From assembly GCA_039809865.1 (NCBI GenBank), contig JBDHVW010000019.1:1-64000 (forward strand): a stretch of 64,000 nucleotides of DNA, written 5' to 3'. The position numbers and the translations under genes are program-made. This DNA is from QWHO01 sp039809865 (lineage in GTDB: Bacteria > Vulcanimicrobiota > Xenobia > Xenobiales > QWHO01). The notes under the pieces are model-generated. The model did not search any database, was not told the origin of the DNA, and saw only the letters and a program-made list of their open reading frames with translations. Positions 42,657 to 50,462 of the stretch are shown here, one piece after another (the first letter of the stretch is position 1; each line of letters starts with the position of its first letter).

Positions 42657-43169
42657 TTGAGTTCCCAAGAGCAATACGACGAGCTCGTCGCTCGCATCGA
42701 GCATCTCGAGGCCCAGAACTACGGATTGAAGCGCGTGGGCGTGATCGCGCTGGTGCTGTTGTTCATCGTGGGCGGCAGCCTCGTCTACCAGACCTGGGCC
42801 GAGCTGGGCGCGGTCGTCACGCAGGGAATCATCCTCAACGACGCCCGGGGCGCCCGGTATGGCTTCACGGTCACGCCACAGGGCTCGGTGGGAGTGCTCA
42901 CCTACCGGGGTGGCAGCCTCGCCGAGCTCAAGGGGAGCCCCGAGCCCGTGCAGGGACTCGTGTTCTACGACTCGATGGGGCGTCCGCGCATCGCCCTGGG
43001 CATCGGCGAGGGCGACCAGCCGCGCGTGGTGGTCTACAATGAGAACGGCCAGCGCGTGTGGCAGGCGGTCGATGCCGTCCCCGCTGCGGCCCCCTCTCCG
43101 GTGGCGGCTCCTTCGCCCGAAGGATCCGCTTCCCCCGAACCGAAGCCTTCGGCGAAGCCCAGCAAGTAA
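42657..43169 (+). CDS. Single-pass membrane protein, hypothetical
   Basis: The 170-residue product starts at TTG, 8 nt after a GGAGG. A short coiled coil (EQYDELVARIEHLEAQNYGL), one transmembrane helix at about 27-46 (VIALVLLFIVGGSLVYQTW), then an outer domain of repeated beta hairpins (GARYGFTVTPQGSVGVLTYR, GLVFYDSMGRPRIALGIGEG, PRVVVYNENGQRVWQA) and a Pro/Ser/Lys tail. It lies 12 nt upstream of the candidate RiPP precursor, so it could belong to that system, for example as a membrane partner; that is inference. No known family. Confidence 0.65.
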   Translation: MSSQEQYDELVARIEHLEAQNYGLKRVGVIALVLLFIVGGSLVYQTWAELGAVVTQGIILNDARGARYGFTVTPQGSVGVLTYRGGSLAELKGSPEPVQGLVFYDSMGRPRIALGIGEGDQPRVVVYNENGQRVWQAVDAVPAAAPSPVAAPSPEGSASPEPKPSAKPSK

Positions 43170-43181
43170 GGAGAGCCATCC

Positions 43182-43310
43182 GTGAACCAGAATCCCGTTC
43201 CCTCCACCACTCCCGAGACCGCTCCCCCGGCGCCGCCGGTCAATCCGGCCCTGGCCGGCGTGTTGCAGCAGCCCGCCGATCCCGACACCTTCACGTGGTT
43301 CAAGGGTTAA
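43182..43310 (+). CDS. Candidate RiPP precursor peptide (42 residues)
   Basis: A short ORF with an excellent ribosome-binding site (AAGGAG, 8 nt before GTG 43182). It is Pro/Thr/Ala-rich (VPSTTPETAPPAPPVNP) up to an AGVLQQPADPD region and ends in the aromatic TFTWFKG. Its 3' end overlaps the start of a radical SAM/SPASM gene by 16 nt. A small ORF with a compact aromatic/Lys C-terminus immediately ahead of a SPASM maturase is the usual arrangement of radical SAM-modified peptides, in which the C-terminal core is cross-linked. No match to a named precursor family is recognised. Confidence 0.6.
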   Translation: MNQNPVPSTTPETAPPAPPVNPALAGVLQQPADPDTFTWFKG

Positions 43311-44368
43311 AGCCCAGACGACTCGTCGCGGTCCTCAAGCTGGTCGAGGCCTGCAACCTGGCCTGCGCCTACTGCTATCAGAGCGGTCGGCTGCGCCCGG
43401 GACAGGTGATGTCGGACGAGACGCTCGACCGGGTTCTGTCCGAGGTCAGTCGGATTACCGCGGGTCCCGCCAGCCTGCTCTGGTTTGGGGGCGAGCCCAC
43501 CCTGGTGGGTCTTCAGCGCTTCCAGCAAGCCGTCGAGCGGGCTGAGCGCTTTTTCGAGGGGCGTCCCGTGCGCCACTCGCTGCAGACCAATGCCGTCCTG
43601 ATCGACGAGGAGTGGGCGGCCTATCTGGCGGCCCGCAAGTTCGGAGTGACACTGTCCCTGGACGGCCCCGCCGAGATGCATGACGCCCGGCGCCTCAACC
43701 AGGGCGGGCGGGGGAGCCACGCGGCCGTGGTCCGCGCGCTGGCTTGCTTGCAGGCAGCCGGTCTGGTGCCGCGCTCCTCATGCGTGGTGGACGCGCACAC
43801 GCTCGCGTACCCGGCCGAGCTGGTTGATTACTTCGCTTCGCTGGGTCTGCCCGAGGTCGACTTCGCCCCCGGCCTTCGGTCGGTTGGCGGACAGCTCGAG
43901 GTGCGGGTCGGGGCGGTCGAGTACGGCCGCTTCATGGTCGCGGTGCTGGACCGCTGGCTGGCCCTGGGACGGCCCGACTTCAAGATCCGCGGCCTGGCAG
44001 GCCTGGTTCGCAAGATGTCCGGGCTCGAGCCGGGGTACTGCAAGCTCGAGGGCGACTGCTCGCCCTATGTGACCTTTGCCTACAATGGCGACGTTTACCC
44101 CTGCGACGAGTTCTCGGCCTTTCCCGAGACGCGGCTGGGCAACGTGCACGGCGCGGACCTGGACGACATCCTGGATTCTTCTTCGACCCGAGCGATGTTC
44201 CAGGCCTGGAGCGCCGTTCCAGCGGCCTGCTCGGGTTGCCAGTGGCACGACCTCTGCCGCGGGGGTTGCCCCTTCGAGCGCCAGATGGCCGGGGGCGTGG
44301 ACAGGCCGTCGGTGTTGTGCGAAGGTCTGAAGCTGATCTACGAGCGAGCGGCCCTGGCTCTAGCGTAG
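43295..44368 (+). CDS. Radical SAM/SPASM peptide maturase
   Basis: The 357-residue enzyme starts at GTG 43295, the only start near the conserved region. The radical SAM cluster motif is CNLACAYCYQ (CxxxCxxC), with the SAM-binding GGEPTL, then LQTNAVLID and LSLDGPAEMHD. The C-terminal SPASM domain has CKLEGDCSPYVTFAYNGDVY then PCDEFSAF, and CSGCQWHDLCRGGCPFERQ, giving enough Cys for two auxiliary [4Fe-4S] clusters. It resembles anaerobic sulfatase-maturating enzymes and RiPP maturases; no sulfatase is nearby and the 42-residue ORF overlaps its start, favouring a peptide substrate. It overlaps the end of the convergent caspase-like gene. Confidence 0.88.
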   Translation: MVQGLKPRRLVAVLKLVEACNLACAYCYQSGRLRPGQVMSDETLDRVLSEVSRITAGPASLLWFGGEPTLVGLQRFQQAVERAERFFEGRPVRHSLQTNAVLIDEEWAAYLAARKFGVTLSLDGPAEMHDARRLNQGGRGSHAAVVRALACLQAAGLVPRSSCVVDAHTLAYPAELVDYFASLGLPEVDFAPGLRSVGGQLEVRVGAVEYGRFMVAVLDRWLALGRPDFKIRGLAGLVRKMSGLEPGYCKLEGDCSPYVTFAYNGDVYPCDEFSAFPETRLGNVHGADLDDILDSSSTRAMFQAWSAVPAACSGCQWHDLCRGGCPFERQMAGGVDRPSVLCEGLKLIYERAALALA

Positions 44369-46114
44369 AGCCTGCACCCCGACGGGCAGTCCGCGCAACA
44401 GGGGCAGAATCGGCAGCACCTTGCGCGCCGCGCTATCCTCGATCACACCCTCGTAGGCGTAGCGATAGAGGTCCTGGACCGTTCCCCCCGACTGCCCGCC
44501 CAATCCGGCCAGCAGCTTGCGGGTGACGATGCCCCCCGAGCCGCCTCCCACGCGCTCGGCGGGGGCCGGATCGCCGCTGGAGAGGATCAGGCGTCCCACG
44601 CCCCCCGAGCGCGTCAGGAAGTCGTCGTTGGCGAGCCAGCGGCTGTCCACCGCGGAAGCGTCGGTGCGGGCCGTATCCAGCAAGACCACCACGTTGTGGG
44701 TGGGCAGGTCGTGCAGAAAGCGCTGCAGGTCCTCGGCGGTGAGCCCGGTCTGCGAGTCCGCCATCATCAACTGCTTGTTGCCCAGGTCGGTGAGGCCGGA
44801 CTGGCCGGCGAAATAGAAGACCACCTGGTCCTGGTCCTGGGCGTCGAACGTGAGCGCGCCCATGGCGCTGGCGATGGCGTCGCGGGTGGCAGCGGCGCCC
44901 GTCAGGATTTTGACCTGGCCGGCCGGGAAGCCCGCCTTCTCGGTCAGGGCTCTGGCCACCGCCTGCGCGTCACTCTCGGCGCCGGTGATCTTCGCGCCGG
45001 GATAGGTCTCGATGCCGACCACCAGGGCGCGCTTCTGCCTGGGCAGCAGCACCGGCGGCGCGCCGCGCCGGAAGACGACCACCTCGCGCTCGGCCGGGCG
45101 ATTCTGGCTGTCGGTTACCTGCAGCAGAGCGCGATTGAAGCCCGGGATCAGATCGAGCATGAGGTCCAGCTTGAGCGAGCGGGCCGCCAGACGGGGCGGG
45201 CTGGACCAGACCTGGGTGCCGTTCACGTTCAAAAGCGCGCTGGAGAGCTTGGAGGGAGCGCTCAGAACGCCCTTCAGAGCCAGCTTCTCCGGATCGACCG
45301 GGGTAAAGTCGATCGGCTCGGTGACCTGGATCTCGGGGGCGGGCTCGTCCTTGTCGAGCGTGACCAGGATCTCGCGCTCCTCGGTGGCCGCCCCGGCCAG
45401 GTAGGAGCCGACCGCCTCGGTGCGACTCAACTGCGCCACCACGCGCACCTTGCCCTTGCCCGCGGGCTCGATGCTGGTCAGGGTGTCGAGGCGCGTGAGC
45501 AGAACGTGCTCCCACTGGTTGCGCACCGAGCTGTGCAGCTCGGAGTAGCCCGGGGTCGAGCTGAGCACGCGCGTCTTGCCGCCCGCCTCCTCGCGCAGCA
45601 CGTAGATGCGCCCGTCGTAGCCCGTGCCGATGGTCTCGTTGACCCCGTCGCGGTCGATGTCGTAGATACTCGTGCGGCTCAAGAACGGCGTGGAGCTGTT
45701 GATCTCGCCCATCGGGGGGCTTTTGAGGGTGACCTTCATGCGCCGGTTGTCCTCGACCGCGCTGACCGGCTCGGCCCGCAGAGCCCAGGCGAGCCAGGCC
45801 GGGCTGCCGTGCTGAGCGCTGACGGTCAGCTCCTGCAGCTCCTCCCCGTCGGAGCGGGGCTGGCTGAAGGCCCGGGCTTTGACTGTGAGCTGGCGGTAGC
45901 ACGAGAGCAGGGCGGCCTGACCGGCGATCTGGCGGGCCTGCTTGTCGTCGACCCCGGGCGGGAAGGCGCCGTAGCCTTCCACGGTGATCCGCTGCTGATT
46001 CTGATCGGCGGCATTGGTGGGCGCAGGCTCGGGCGTGCCGGGGCCGGGCGGCGGCTGGGCCACCACGAAGCTTGCCAGCGTTGCGATCAGGAGCAGAAGC
46101 ACGACTTTACGCAT
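44360..46114 (-). CDS. Caspase-like (C14) protein lacking the catalytic dyad
   Basis: The 584-residue exported protein starts at ATG 46114 (signal peptide MRKVVLLLLIATLASFVVAQ). After a Pro-rich linker comes a region with DIDRDGVNETIGTGYDGRIY (a calcium-binding loop or FG-GAP-like element) and a beta domain. From about residue 360 is a caspase fold: KRALVVGIETYP, SDAQAVARALTEKAGFP, then QVVFYFAGQSG and VVVLLDTARTDAS. In active members these last two read YFSGHG and LLDACHSG. Here the catalytic His is Gln438 and the Cys is Ala482. It is a pseudoenzyme if the alignment holds. Confidence 0.8.
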   Translation of the reverse strand: MRKVVLLLLIATLASFVVAQPPPGPGTPEPAPTNAADQNQQRITVEGYGAFPPGVDDKQARQIAGQAALLSCYRQLTVKARAFSQPRSDGEELQELTVSAQHGSPAWLAWALRAEPVSAVEDNRRMKVTLKSPPMGEINSSTPFLSRTSIYDIDRDGVNETIGTGYDGRIYVLREEAGGKTRVLSSTPGYSELHSSVRNQWEHVLLTRLDTLTSIEPAGKGKVRVVAQLSRTEAVGSYLAGAATEEREILVTLDKDEPAPEIQVTEPIDFTPVDPEKLALKGVLSAPSKLSSALLNVNGTQVWSSPPRLAARSLKLDLMLDLIPGFNRALLQVTDSQNRPAEREVVVFRRGAPPVLLPRQKRALVVGIETYPGAKITGAESDAQAVARALTEKAGFPAGQVKILTGAAATRDAIASAMGALTFDAQDQDQVVFYFAGQSGLTDLGNKQLMMADSQTGLTAEDLQRFLHDLPTHNVVVLLDTARTDASAVDSRWLANDDFLTRSGGVGRLILSSGDPAPAERVGGGSGGIVTRKLLAGLGGQSGGTVQDLYRYAYEGVIEDSAARKVLPILPLLRGLPVGVQALR

Positions 46115-46178
46115 TGGGAGGCGGGCGCCTTCGTGTTCCCTGCCAGGCAATCCCGCCTGCGGGTCGAATTGCAGGTTG

Positions 46179-46790
46179 GTGAAGGTGGTTGAAAAGCTGG
46201 TGAACTGGCTCGGCCGCACGGTCGAGTTCGCCATGACCGGGCGCAGCGAGTACCAATTCACCACCTCGGAGTTCCAGACGGCGCGCACCATCGACGGCTC
46301 GGTGCAGGCCCGCATGGCCATGGACGAGCTGGTCGAGGATCTGGACAAGTGGTTCAAGATCCGCCTGTCGTGGCCGGTGTTCCTCGAGCTCAAGCACCCG
46401 CCCGGCATCGGCTGGAAGGCCTCGCTGTACCACGCCGAGGGCAACATGGGCCGCTACACCCCGCAGGAGCTGGGCTCCGAGAAGCGGGGGCACGAGATTC
46501 TGGTCGCGCCGGGAATGACCCGTCCCCGCTTTCGGTCGATCCTGGCGCACGAGGTCGTGCACGCCTACCAGCACGAGAAGAAGATCCTCACCAAGAACAT
46601 CGCCCTGCGCGAAGGCATGGCGCGCTGGGTGGAATACCACGTCCTGGTGAGGGCGGGAGCCCACGAGGAGGCTCGCCGGCTGCTGAAGATCAAGCACTAC
46701 CAGTTCGGCAAGGCCATCAAGTCGGTCCTGGAGCACGAGAAGAACCACGGGCTGGAGAAAACCCTGGCCTGGCTCCACGGCGAGGGTTAG
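46179..46790 (+). CDS. Putative zinc metalloprotease (HEVVH)
   Basis: This 203-residue protein starts at GTG 46179. Residues 120-145 hold RFRSILAHEVVHAYQHEKK (HExxH), and 20 residues on is ALREGMARWVEYHVL, whose Glu fits the third ligand of a gluzincin. There is no signal peptide, although two Trp/Phe-rich amphipathic segments (DKWFKIRLSWPVFLELKH) precede the site. It is divergent from the caspase-like gene (64 nt between starts) and converges on the DUF881 gene with a 4-nt overlap. Small proteases of this kind are poorly characterised. Confidence 0.7.
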   Translation: MKVVEKLVNWLGRTVEFAMTGRSEYQFTTSEFQTARTIDGSVQARMAMDELVEDLDKWFKIRLSWPVFLELKHPPGIGWKASLYHAEGNMGRYTPQELGSEKRGHEILVAPGMTRPRFRSILAHEVVHAYQHEKKILTKNIALREGMARWVEYHVLVRAGAHEEARRLLKIKHYQFGKAIKSVLEHEKNHGLEKTLAWLHGEG

Positions 46791-47218
46791 TCGGCCCGGA
46801 TCGTCACCTCGACGCCCATCTGCATCTGTGTGGCCATGCTCGCGCGAAAGCCGGTGGGTCCCTCCAGCGCCTGCTGGAGTTTCGGTCCGTTGCCCAGGGC
46901 CTGGACCACGTAGGGTGGAGCCAGGCGTGTATTGCCGACCAGTATCGTGGGACCGATGAACCGGATTCTCGTCGCCGGCAGACCGTTGACCGTGATGCGT
47001 TTCGCGTGCATGGCACGCAACTCGTCGACCAGGGCCTGGATGTCCTCCGCATGCACGATGAAGAAGTAGGGATCCTGCTGGGGTGAGGGCCGGCGGGTCG
47101 AGTCGACGAGCTCGACCGTCACCCCGGACGTCCTGACCACCGGAACGGTGGGTCCCGGATGGATCAGGAGCCACAGGGATGCCCCTGTCAGGAGCAGGAG
47201 AAGCTCCCGGAGACGCAC
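46787..47218 (-). CDS. DUF881-family protein
   Basis: The 143-residue product starts at GTG 47218 with one N-terminal membrane anchor (RLRELLLLLTGASLWLLIHP). The outer part is DUF881: GVTVELVDSTRRPSPQQDPY, FIVHAEDIQALVDELRAMHA, IRFIGPTILVGNTRLAPPYV, QMQMGVEVTIR. It is paralogous to the DUF881 protein at 49317 but lacks that protein's coiled-coil stretch between anchor and domain. DUF881 proteins accompany division and envelope genes in many Gram-positives. It lies 7 nt behind the gene at 47226-47765. Confidence 0.85.
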   Translation of the reverse strand: MRLRELLLLLTGASLWLLIHPGPTVPVVRTSGVTVELVDSTRRPSPQQDPYFFIVHAEDIQALVDELRAMHAKRITVNGLPATRIRFIGPTILVGNTRLAPPYVVQALGNGPKLQQALEGPTGFRASMATQMQMGVEVTIRAD

Positions 47219-47225
47219 GGCCGGG

Positions 47226-47765
47226 TTACTGCTGGGCTGGTGGGTTCTGGGCCGGGGGCTGCTCGGCGGGGGGCTGCTCCGGGGTGGGCGGGGCCGGCGG
47301 AGTGTCCGCGACGCCACTGATCTGCTGGCCGACGGCCGTGAGCATGTTGCCGAAAGCGGCGCGGTCCTCGGCCGAGCTCTGGGCGCACTGGGCGCGGACG
47401 CCGGCGCCGATCAGGGTGGCGCAGCTGACCAGGGCCACCGGGAAGGCCACCGCGGGGGGAACGTAGCCGAGCGCGCTGGCGAGCATGACGCCCGTGCCGA
47501 CCGCGGCCGCACCCAGGCGGGTGATGTTGGCCACCTTGGCGTTCTCCTGGTAGACCGACTCCTCACCGCGCACGCGGGCCGTGATCTCGCCCAGGGTGGG
47601 CTCCTGATAGCGCTCGATGCTCTGCAGGAAGAACGTGGTGTCCTCCTGGCCCTGCGCGACCGTGTCCGGGAACGGGATGGGCGGGTTCGACTGCAAGGTC
47701 GTCTGGTAACTCTGGGCCTTATCGATCAGCGCCTGACGGGGCACGGCAGCAAGGGTCGCGTTCAT
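47226..47765 (-). CDS. Hypothetical membrane protein with Pro/Gln tail
   Basis: The 179-residue product starts at ATG 47765, preceded by GGGGAGG. A polar helical N-terminal half (ALIDKAQSYQTTLQSNPPIP, SIERYQEPTLGEITARVRGE) is followed by a hydrophobic hairpin at about 82-125 (LGAAAVGTGVMLASALGYVP, AVAFPVALVSCATLIGAG). A Pro/Gln/Ala-rich tail ends PPAEQPPAQNPPAQQ. It resembles the Gly/Ala-hairpin proteins at 2442 and 6538 in plan, but lacks their tail. A TACAAT on the minus strand ~40 nt upstream of the start could be its -10 box. Confidence 0.65.
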   Translation of the reverse strand: MNATLAAVPRQALIDKAQSYQTTLQSNPPIPFPDTVAQGQEDTTFFLQSIERYQEPTLGEITARVRGEESVYQENAKVANITRLGAAAVGTGVMLASALGYVPPAVAFPVALVSCATLIGAGVRAQCAQSSAEDRAAFGNMLTAVGQQISGVADTPPAPPTPEQPPAEQPPAQNPPAQQ

Positions 47766-47865
47766 TGGACGAGGACCTCCCCACGAAATATCGTGAGAAG
47801 ATTGTAGCCAGGCCCGATGTTTCATGTGCGAACGGGATGTTACCAGCACGCGCAGGGCGGGGTGT

Positions 47866-47915
47866 AAGAAAAGGAGAGGTGGGGAGATCGGGGAGAGGGA
47901 GAGAGGGCTCAGGAG
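47866..47915 (+). repeat. Homopurine tract
   Basis: A ~50-nt stretch upstream of the gene at 47226-47765 is nearly all A and G on the plus strand (AAGAAAAGGAGAGGTGGGGA and onward). It has no coding sense and may form an unusual structure or mark a decayed spacer. Confidence 0.4.
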
Positions 47916-48010
47916 TCGGTTATTTCGAGGCCGAGGCGAATGGGCAAGCCCGAGGAACGGACAAGGTAAAGAATCGGCAGTGTTTGCCGTCTTTGGGATT
48001 TCAAAAGCTG
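47909..48010 (-). pseudogene. C-terminal gene relic
   Basis: The minus frame reads HELAQLLKSQRRQTLPILYL and then VRSSGLPIRLGLEITDS, stop at 47909. It looks like a true C-terminus but is out of frame with the small gene upstream (48054-48236), with only a doubtful TTG start. Possibly a lost extension of that gene after a frameshift. Confidence 0.3.
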
Positions 48011-48053
48011 AGCCAGTTCATGACCCGGGATTGGAGGGGAGGTCGTGCACGAG

Positions 48054-48236
48054 CTAAGCTTCGGCGTCCGTGACTTCCAGGCCGGAGGCGTGGACGAGCT
48101 GGAGGAACGCCTCGCGCTCCTCGGGGGTGACCTCGCCGATGCCCCGCAAGAACTCGACCAGCTCCTGATAAGTGGTGCTGCCGCGCTGCTTGGCGCCAGC
48201 CATCCAGCGGTAATACTCCGGGGGAAGATCGTACAT
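48054..48236 (-). CDS. Small acidic protein, hypothetical
   Basis: The 60-residue product has a GAAGGG 8 nt before its ATG. It is helical and polar (YDLPPEYYRWMAGAKQRGST, TYQELVEFLRGIGEVTPEER, EAFLQLVHASGLEVTDAEA), with no membrane segment. No known family. It is divergent from ftsQ across 95 nt, and a relic follows its stop. Confidence 0.6.
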   Translation of the reverse strand: MYDLPPEYYRWMAGAKQRGSTTYQELVEFLRGIGEVTPEEREAFLQLVHASGLEVTDAEA

Positions 48237-48284
48237 CGGAAGAAACCCTTCTCCAAGCAGAGCCGAAAAACTCCCCGTGAATAG

Positions 48285-48308
48285 AATTCCTGTTCTGGGG
48301 GAATTTTT
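48285..48308 (+). terminator. Possible intrinsic terminator
   Basis: AATTCC and GGAATT form a 6-bp stem with a 9-nt loop followed by TTTTT. It lies between the divergent small gene and ftsQ, so its role, if any, would be to stop upstream plus-strand transcription. Confidence 0.3.
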
Positions 48309-48331
48309 CTCAAGGTGGCGAAGATGATCTG

Positions 48332-49243
48332 GTGAAGCCTGCTCAGGACAGTCTGATCGTCAAGGCGCCCCCGAAACGAAGGCCGAGCTCGGTCAAGAGC
48401 CGGCCGTCGGCTGCGCCCGTGCGGCGGACCAAGACCCGCGAGATCAAGCGGTCGAGCCGCGAGATCCGACGCAGCCGCGAGACCCGGATGGTCAAAGAGC
48501 GGCCGCGACGGATCATCCCCCTGCGCAAGCTTTTCCTGGTCGGGCTGTTCTTCATCGGACAGGGGCTGTTCTTCTTCTCCGAGCTCTTCCACCTCAGCCA
48601 CATCGAAGTGCAGGGCACCCACGACGTGACCCGCCAACAGGTGATCAGCCACGCGCAACTCACGGTCGGCACGCCCATCTGGATGCTGAGCCCCGGCGCC
48701 GTGGCCGAGAGCGTCATGGGACTGCACGAGGTGAAAGCGGTCTGGGTCGATATCCGGCTCCCGGGCACCGTGGACATCCGGGTGGAGGAGCGCCAGCCCG
48801 CCTACCTGGTGGGCTCGGACAAAGCTCGCGACTACTACCTGGTGGACGACCAGGGCGTCGTGCTGCGGCACGCCATCCTGCCCAGCAATCTGCCCCGCGT
48901 GATGGTCTCGGAGCCGCTCGCCGTGGGCGGCAAGCTCTCGCAGGGCGTCATCCCCATCGCTCACACCAGCCTGGCGCTGCTGAACGGCATCATCCCCGGA
49001 AAGCCCTCGTCCCTCTCGATCGACGCGCTCGAATCGGTCACCGTCGAGACCACCTACCAGCGGCGCCCCCTCAAAGTGCGCCTGGGCAACCTCGAGCACC
49101 GGGAGTATAAACGCCAGCTGCTGCAAGCTCTGTGGGGCCGTCTGCCGGCCGCTAAAGGCCGCCCCGAGGTCCTCGACCTGCGGTATTCCTCCCCCGTCGT
49201 CAAGCTCGCCAAGCCGATCGAGCCCGAGCCTGAATCGTACTGA
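48332..49243 (+). CDS. ftsQ: Cell division protein FtsQ/DivIB-like
   Basis: The 303-residue product starts at GTG. A long basic cytoplasmic tail (about 1-65, KRSSREIRRSRETRMVKERP) is followed by one transmembrane helix (KLFLVGLFFIGQGLFFFSEL) and a POTRA domain at about 93-165: LSHIEVQGTHDVTRQQVISH, PIWMLSPGAVAESVM, VKAVWVDIRLPGTVDIRVEE. The beta domain after it has YYLVDDQGVVLRHAI. FtsQ binds FtsL and FtsB at the septum. Followed by DUF881 and the small basic protein, as in many Gram-positive-like genomes. Confidence 0.88.
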   Translation: MKPAQDSLIVKAPPKRRPSSVKSRPSAAPVRRTKTREIKRSSREIRRSRETRMVKERPRRIIPLRKLFLVGLFFIGQGLFFFSELFHLSHIEVQGTHDVTRQQVISHAQLTVGTPIWMLSPGAVAESVMGLHEVKAVWVDIRLPGTVDIRVEERQPAYLVGSDKARDYYLVDDQGVVLRHAILPSNLPRVMVSEPLAVGGKLSQGVIPIAHTSLALLNGIIPGKPSSLSIDALESVTVETTYQRRPLKVRLGNLEHREYKRQLLQALWGRLPAAKGRPEVLDLRYSSPVVKLAKPIEPEPESY

Positions 49244-49249
49244 GCATCC

Positions 49250-49279
49250 TTTACGCCAACCCAAGCATTATGCTATACT
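49250..49279 (+). promoter_or_regulatory. Sigma-70-like promoter before DUF881 gene
   Basis: TTTACG, an 18-nt spacer and TATACT lie 37 nt upstream of the GTG start of the DUF881 gene, in the short gap after ftsQ. It would give the DUF881-sbp pair its own transcript. Confidence 0.55.
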
Positions 49280-49316
49280 CCGCCCGCGCGGAGCGCCTGA
49301 TTCTCCTGGAAAGAAC

Positions 49317-50087
49317 GTGACGAACTTGGAACCCTCGACCACCACGAGTCGAGTCAACTGGCAACTTCCCGTCGGAATCGCCTGCATCTTGCTCGGAGTA
49401 CTGGTGGCCGTCCAGTTCAAAGTGCAGCAGCGGCGCGTCAAAGAGCCCACCGAGATGGGCGATCTGCGCGTGCAGCTCAAGAGCATCGAGTCGGAGCGCA
49501 ACAAGATGTCCACCGAGCTCCAGGAGGCGCGCACCCGCCTGGTCGAGATGGAGAAAGCCTTCTCGGACGGACAGAACGTCACGCGCACCACCAGGGAAGA
49601 GATCGAGCGCGCCCGCCTCGAGGCGGGACTGATGCCCCTCAAAGGCCAGGGCGTCACGGTGCGCCTCACCGACTCGACCCGCAAGCCCAGCCCGGACGAC
49701 GATCCCTACTTCTACATCGTCCACGACGTCGATCTGCAGGCTCTGGTCAACGAGCTGTGGGCTTCCGGGGCCGAGGCCGTGGCCATCAACGATCAGCGGA
49801 TGGTGGCTCGGTCCTCCATCCGGTGCGTCGGACCCACCATCCTGGTCAACGCGGTGCGGTTGGCGCCCCCCTACGAGGTGGTCGCCATCGGCAAGGCCGA
49901 CGACCTCTACACCGCCCTGAACATGCCCGGAGGCTTCCTGCAGAGCATGGACATGCAGCGCACCATGGGCGTGGAAGCCAAGATCACCAAATCGGACGAG
50001 CTCGAGATCCCCGCCTTCAACGGCAGCCTCGTGTTCCGCTACGCGAAGCCGGCTCCGCCGACTCCCGAAGCCTCCCCGGAGCCCTGA
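49317..50087 (+). CDS. DUF881-family division-associated protein
   Basis: The 256-residue product has a transmembrane anchor at about 18-38 (PVGIACILLGVLVAVQFKV). A coiled coil of ~45 residues follows (LRVQLKSIESERNKMSTELQ), then the DUF881 domain: GVTVRLTDSTRKPSPDDDPY, FYIVHDVDLQALVNELWASG, IRCVGPTILVNAVRLAPPYE, QRTMGVEAKI. It ends Pro-rich. It sits between ftsQ and the small basic protein, the conserved order seen in Actinobacteria and other groups. The role is not settled; division or envelope function is suggested by this linkage. Confidence 0.92.
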   Translation: MTNLEPSTTTSRVNWQLPVGIACILLGVLVAVQFKVQQRRVKEPTEMGDLRVQLKSIESERNKMSTELQEARTRLVEMEKAFSDGQNVTRTTREEIERARLEAGLMPLKGQGVTVRLTDSTRKPSPDDDPYFYIVHDVDLQALVNELWASGAEAVAINDQRMVARSSIRCVGPTILVNAVRLAPPYEVVAIGKADDLYTALNMPGGFLQSMDMQRTMGVEAKITKSDELEIPAFNGSLVFRYAKPAPPTPEASPEP

Positions 50088-50090
50088 CCC

Positions 50091-50459
50091 ATGCTCGTCA
50101 TCCTCGGACTCATGCTGGGCTTCCTCATCGGCTACTTCATCCCGTTCCAACTGCCGTTCGCCACTGCCAAGTACGCCTCGGTAGCCTTTCTGGCGGGCCT
50201 CGACTCGGTGCTGGGCGGAGCGCGGGCCGGCATCGAGCAGAAGTTTGACTTCACGCTGTTCACCACCGGCTTCGTGACCAACACCCTGCTGGCGGTGTTC
50301 CTGGCGCTGGCCGGCGACGTGCTGGGGGTCGACCTCTACCTGGCGGCCGTGGTGACGTTCGGAGTGCGCATCTTCCAGAACCTGGCCTACATTCGCCGCG
50401 ACCTGATCGGGCGGCCCACCAAAGAGCAGCCGCCCCTGACGGACCTCCTCAACGGTTAA
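50091..50459 (+). CDS. sbp: Small basic protein (Sbp), DUF1290
   Basis: The 122-residue membrane protein has helices near residues 2-20, 35-50 and 65-95 and the DUF1290 signature GLDSVLGGARAGIEQKFD, then TLFTTGFVTNTLLAVFLALA, GVRIFQNLAYIRR. Family members are small basic membrane proteins linked with division genes and of unknown role. It lies 3 nt after the DUF881 gene. Confidence 0.92.
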   Translation: MLVILGLMLGFLIGYFIPFQLPFATAKYASVAFLAGLDSVLGGARAGIEQKFDFTLFTTGFVTNTLLAVFLALAGDVLGVDLYLAAVVTFGVRIFQNLAYIRRDLIGRPTKEQPPLTDLLNG

Positions 50460-50462
50460 CCG

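Noticed and set aside
43295..44368. Anaerobic sulfatase-maturating enzyme
   Set aside because: The protein family overlaps, but no sulfatase is in the window and a small ORF overlaps the start. It cannot be fully excluded from sequence.
47909..49264. Long minus-strand frame of 451 codons
   Set aside because: Most of it is antisense to ftsQ, with Arg/Gly-rich shadow composition; only its last ~34 codons look like a gene relic.
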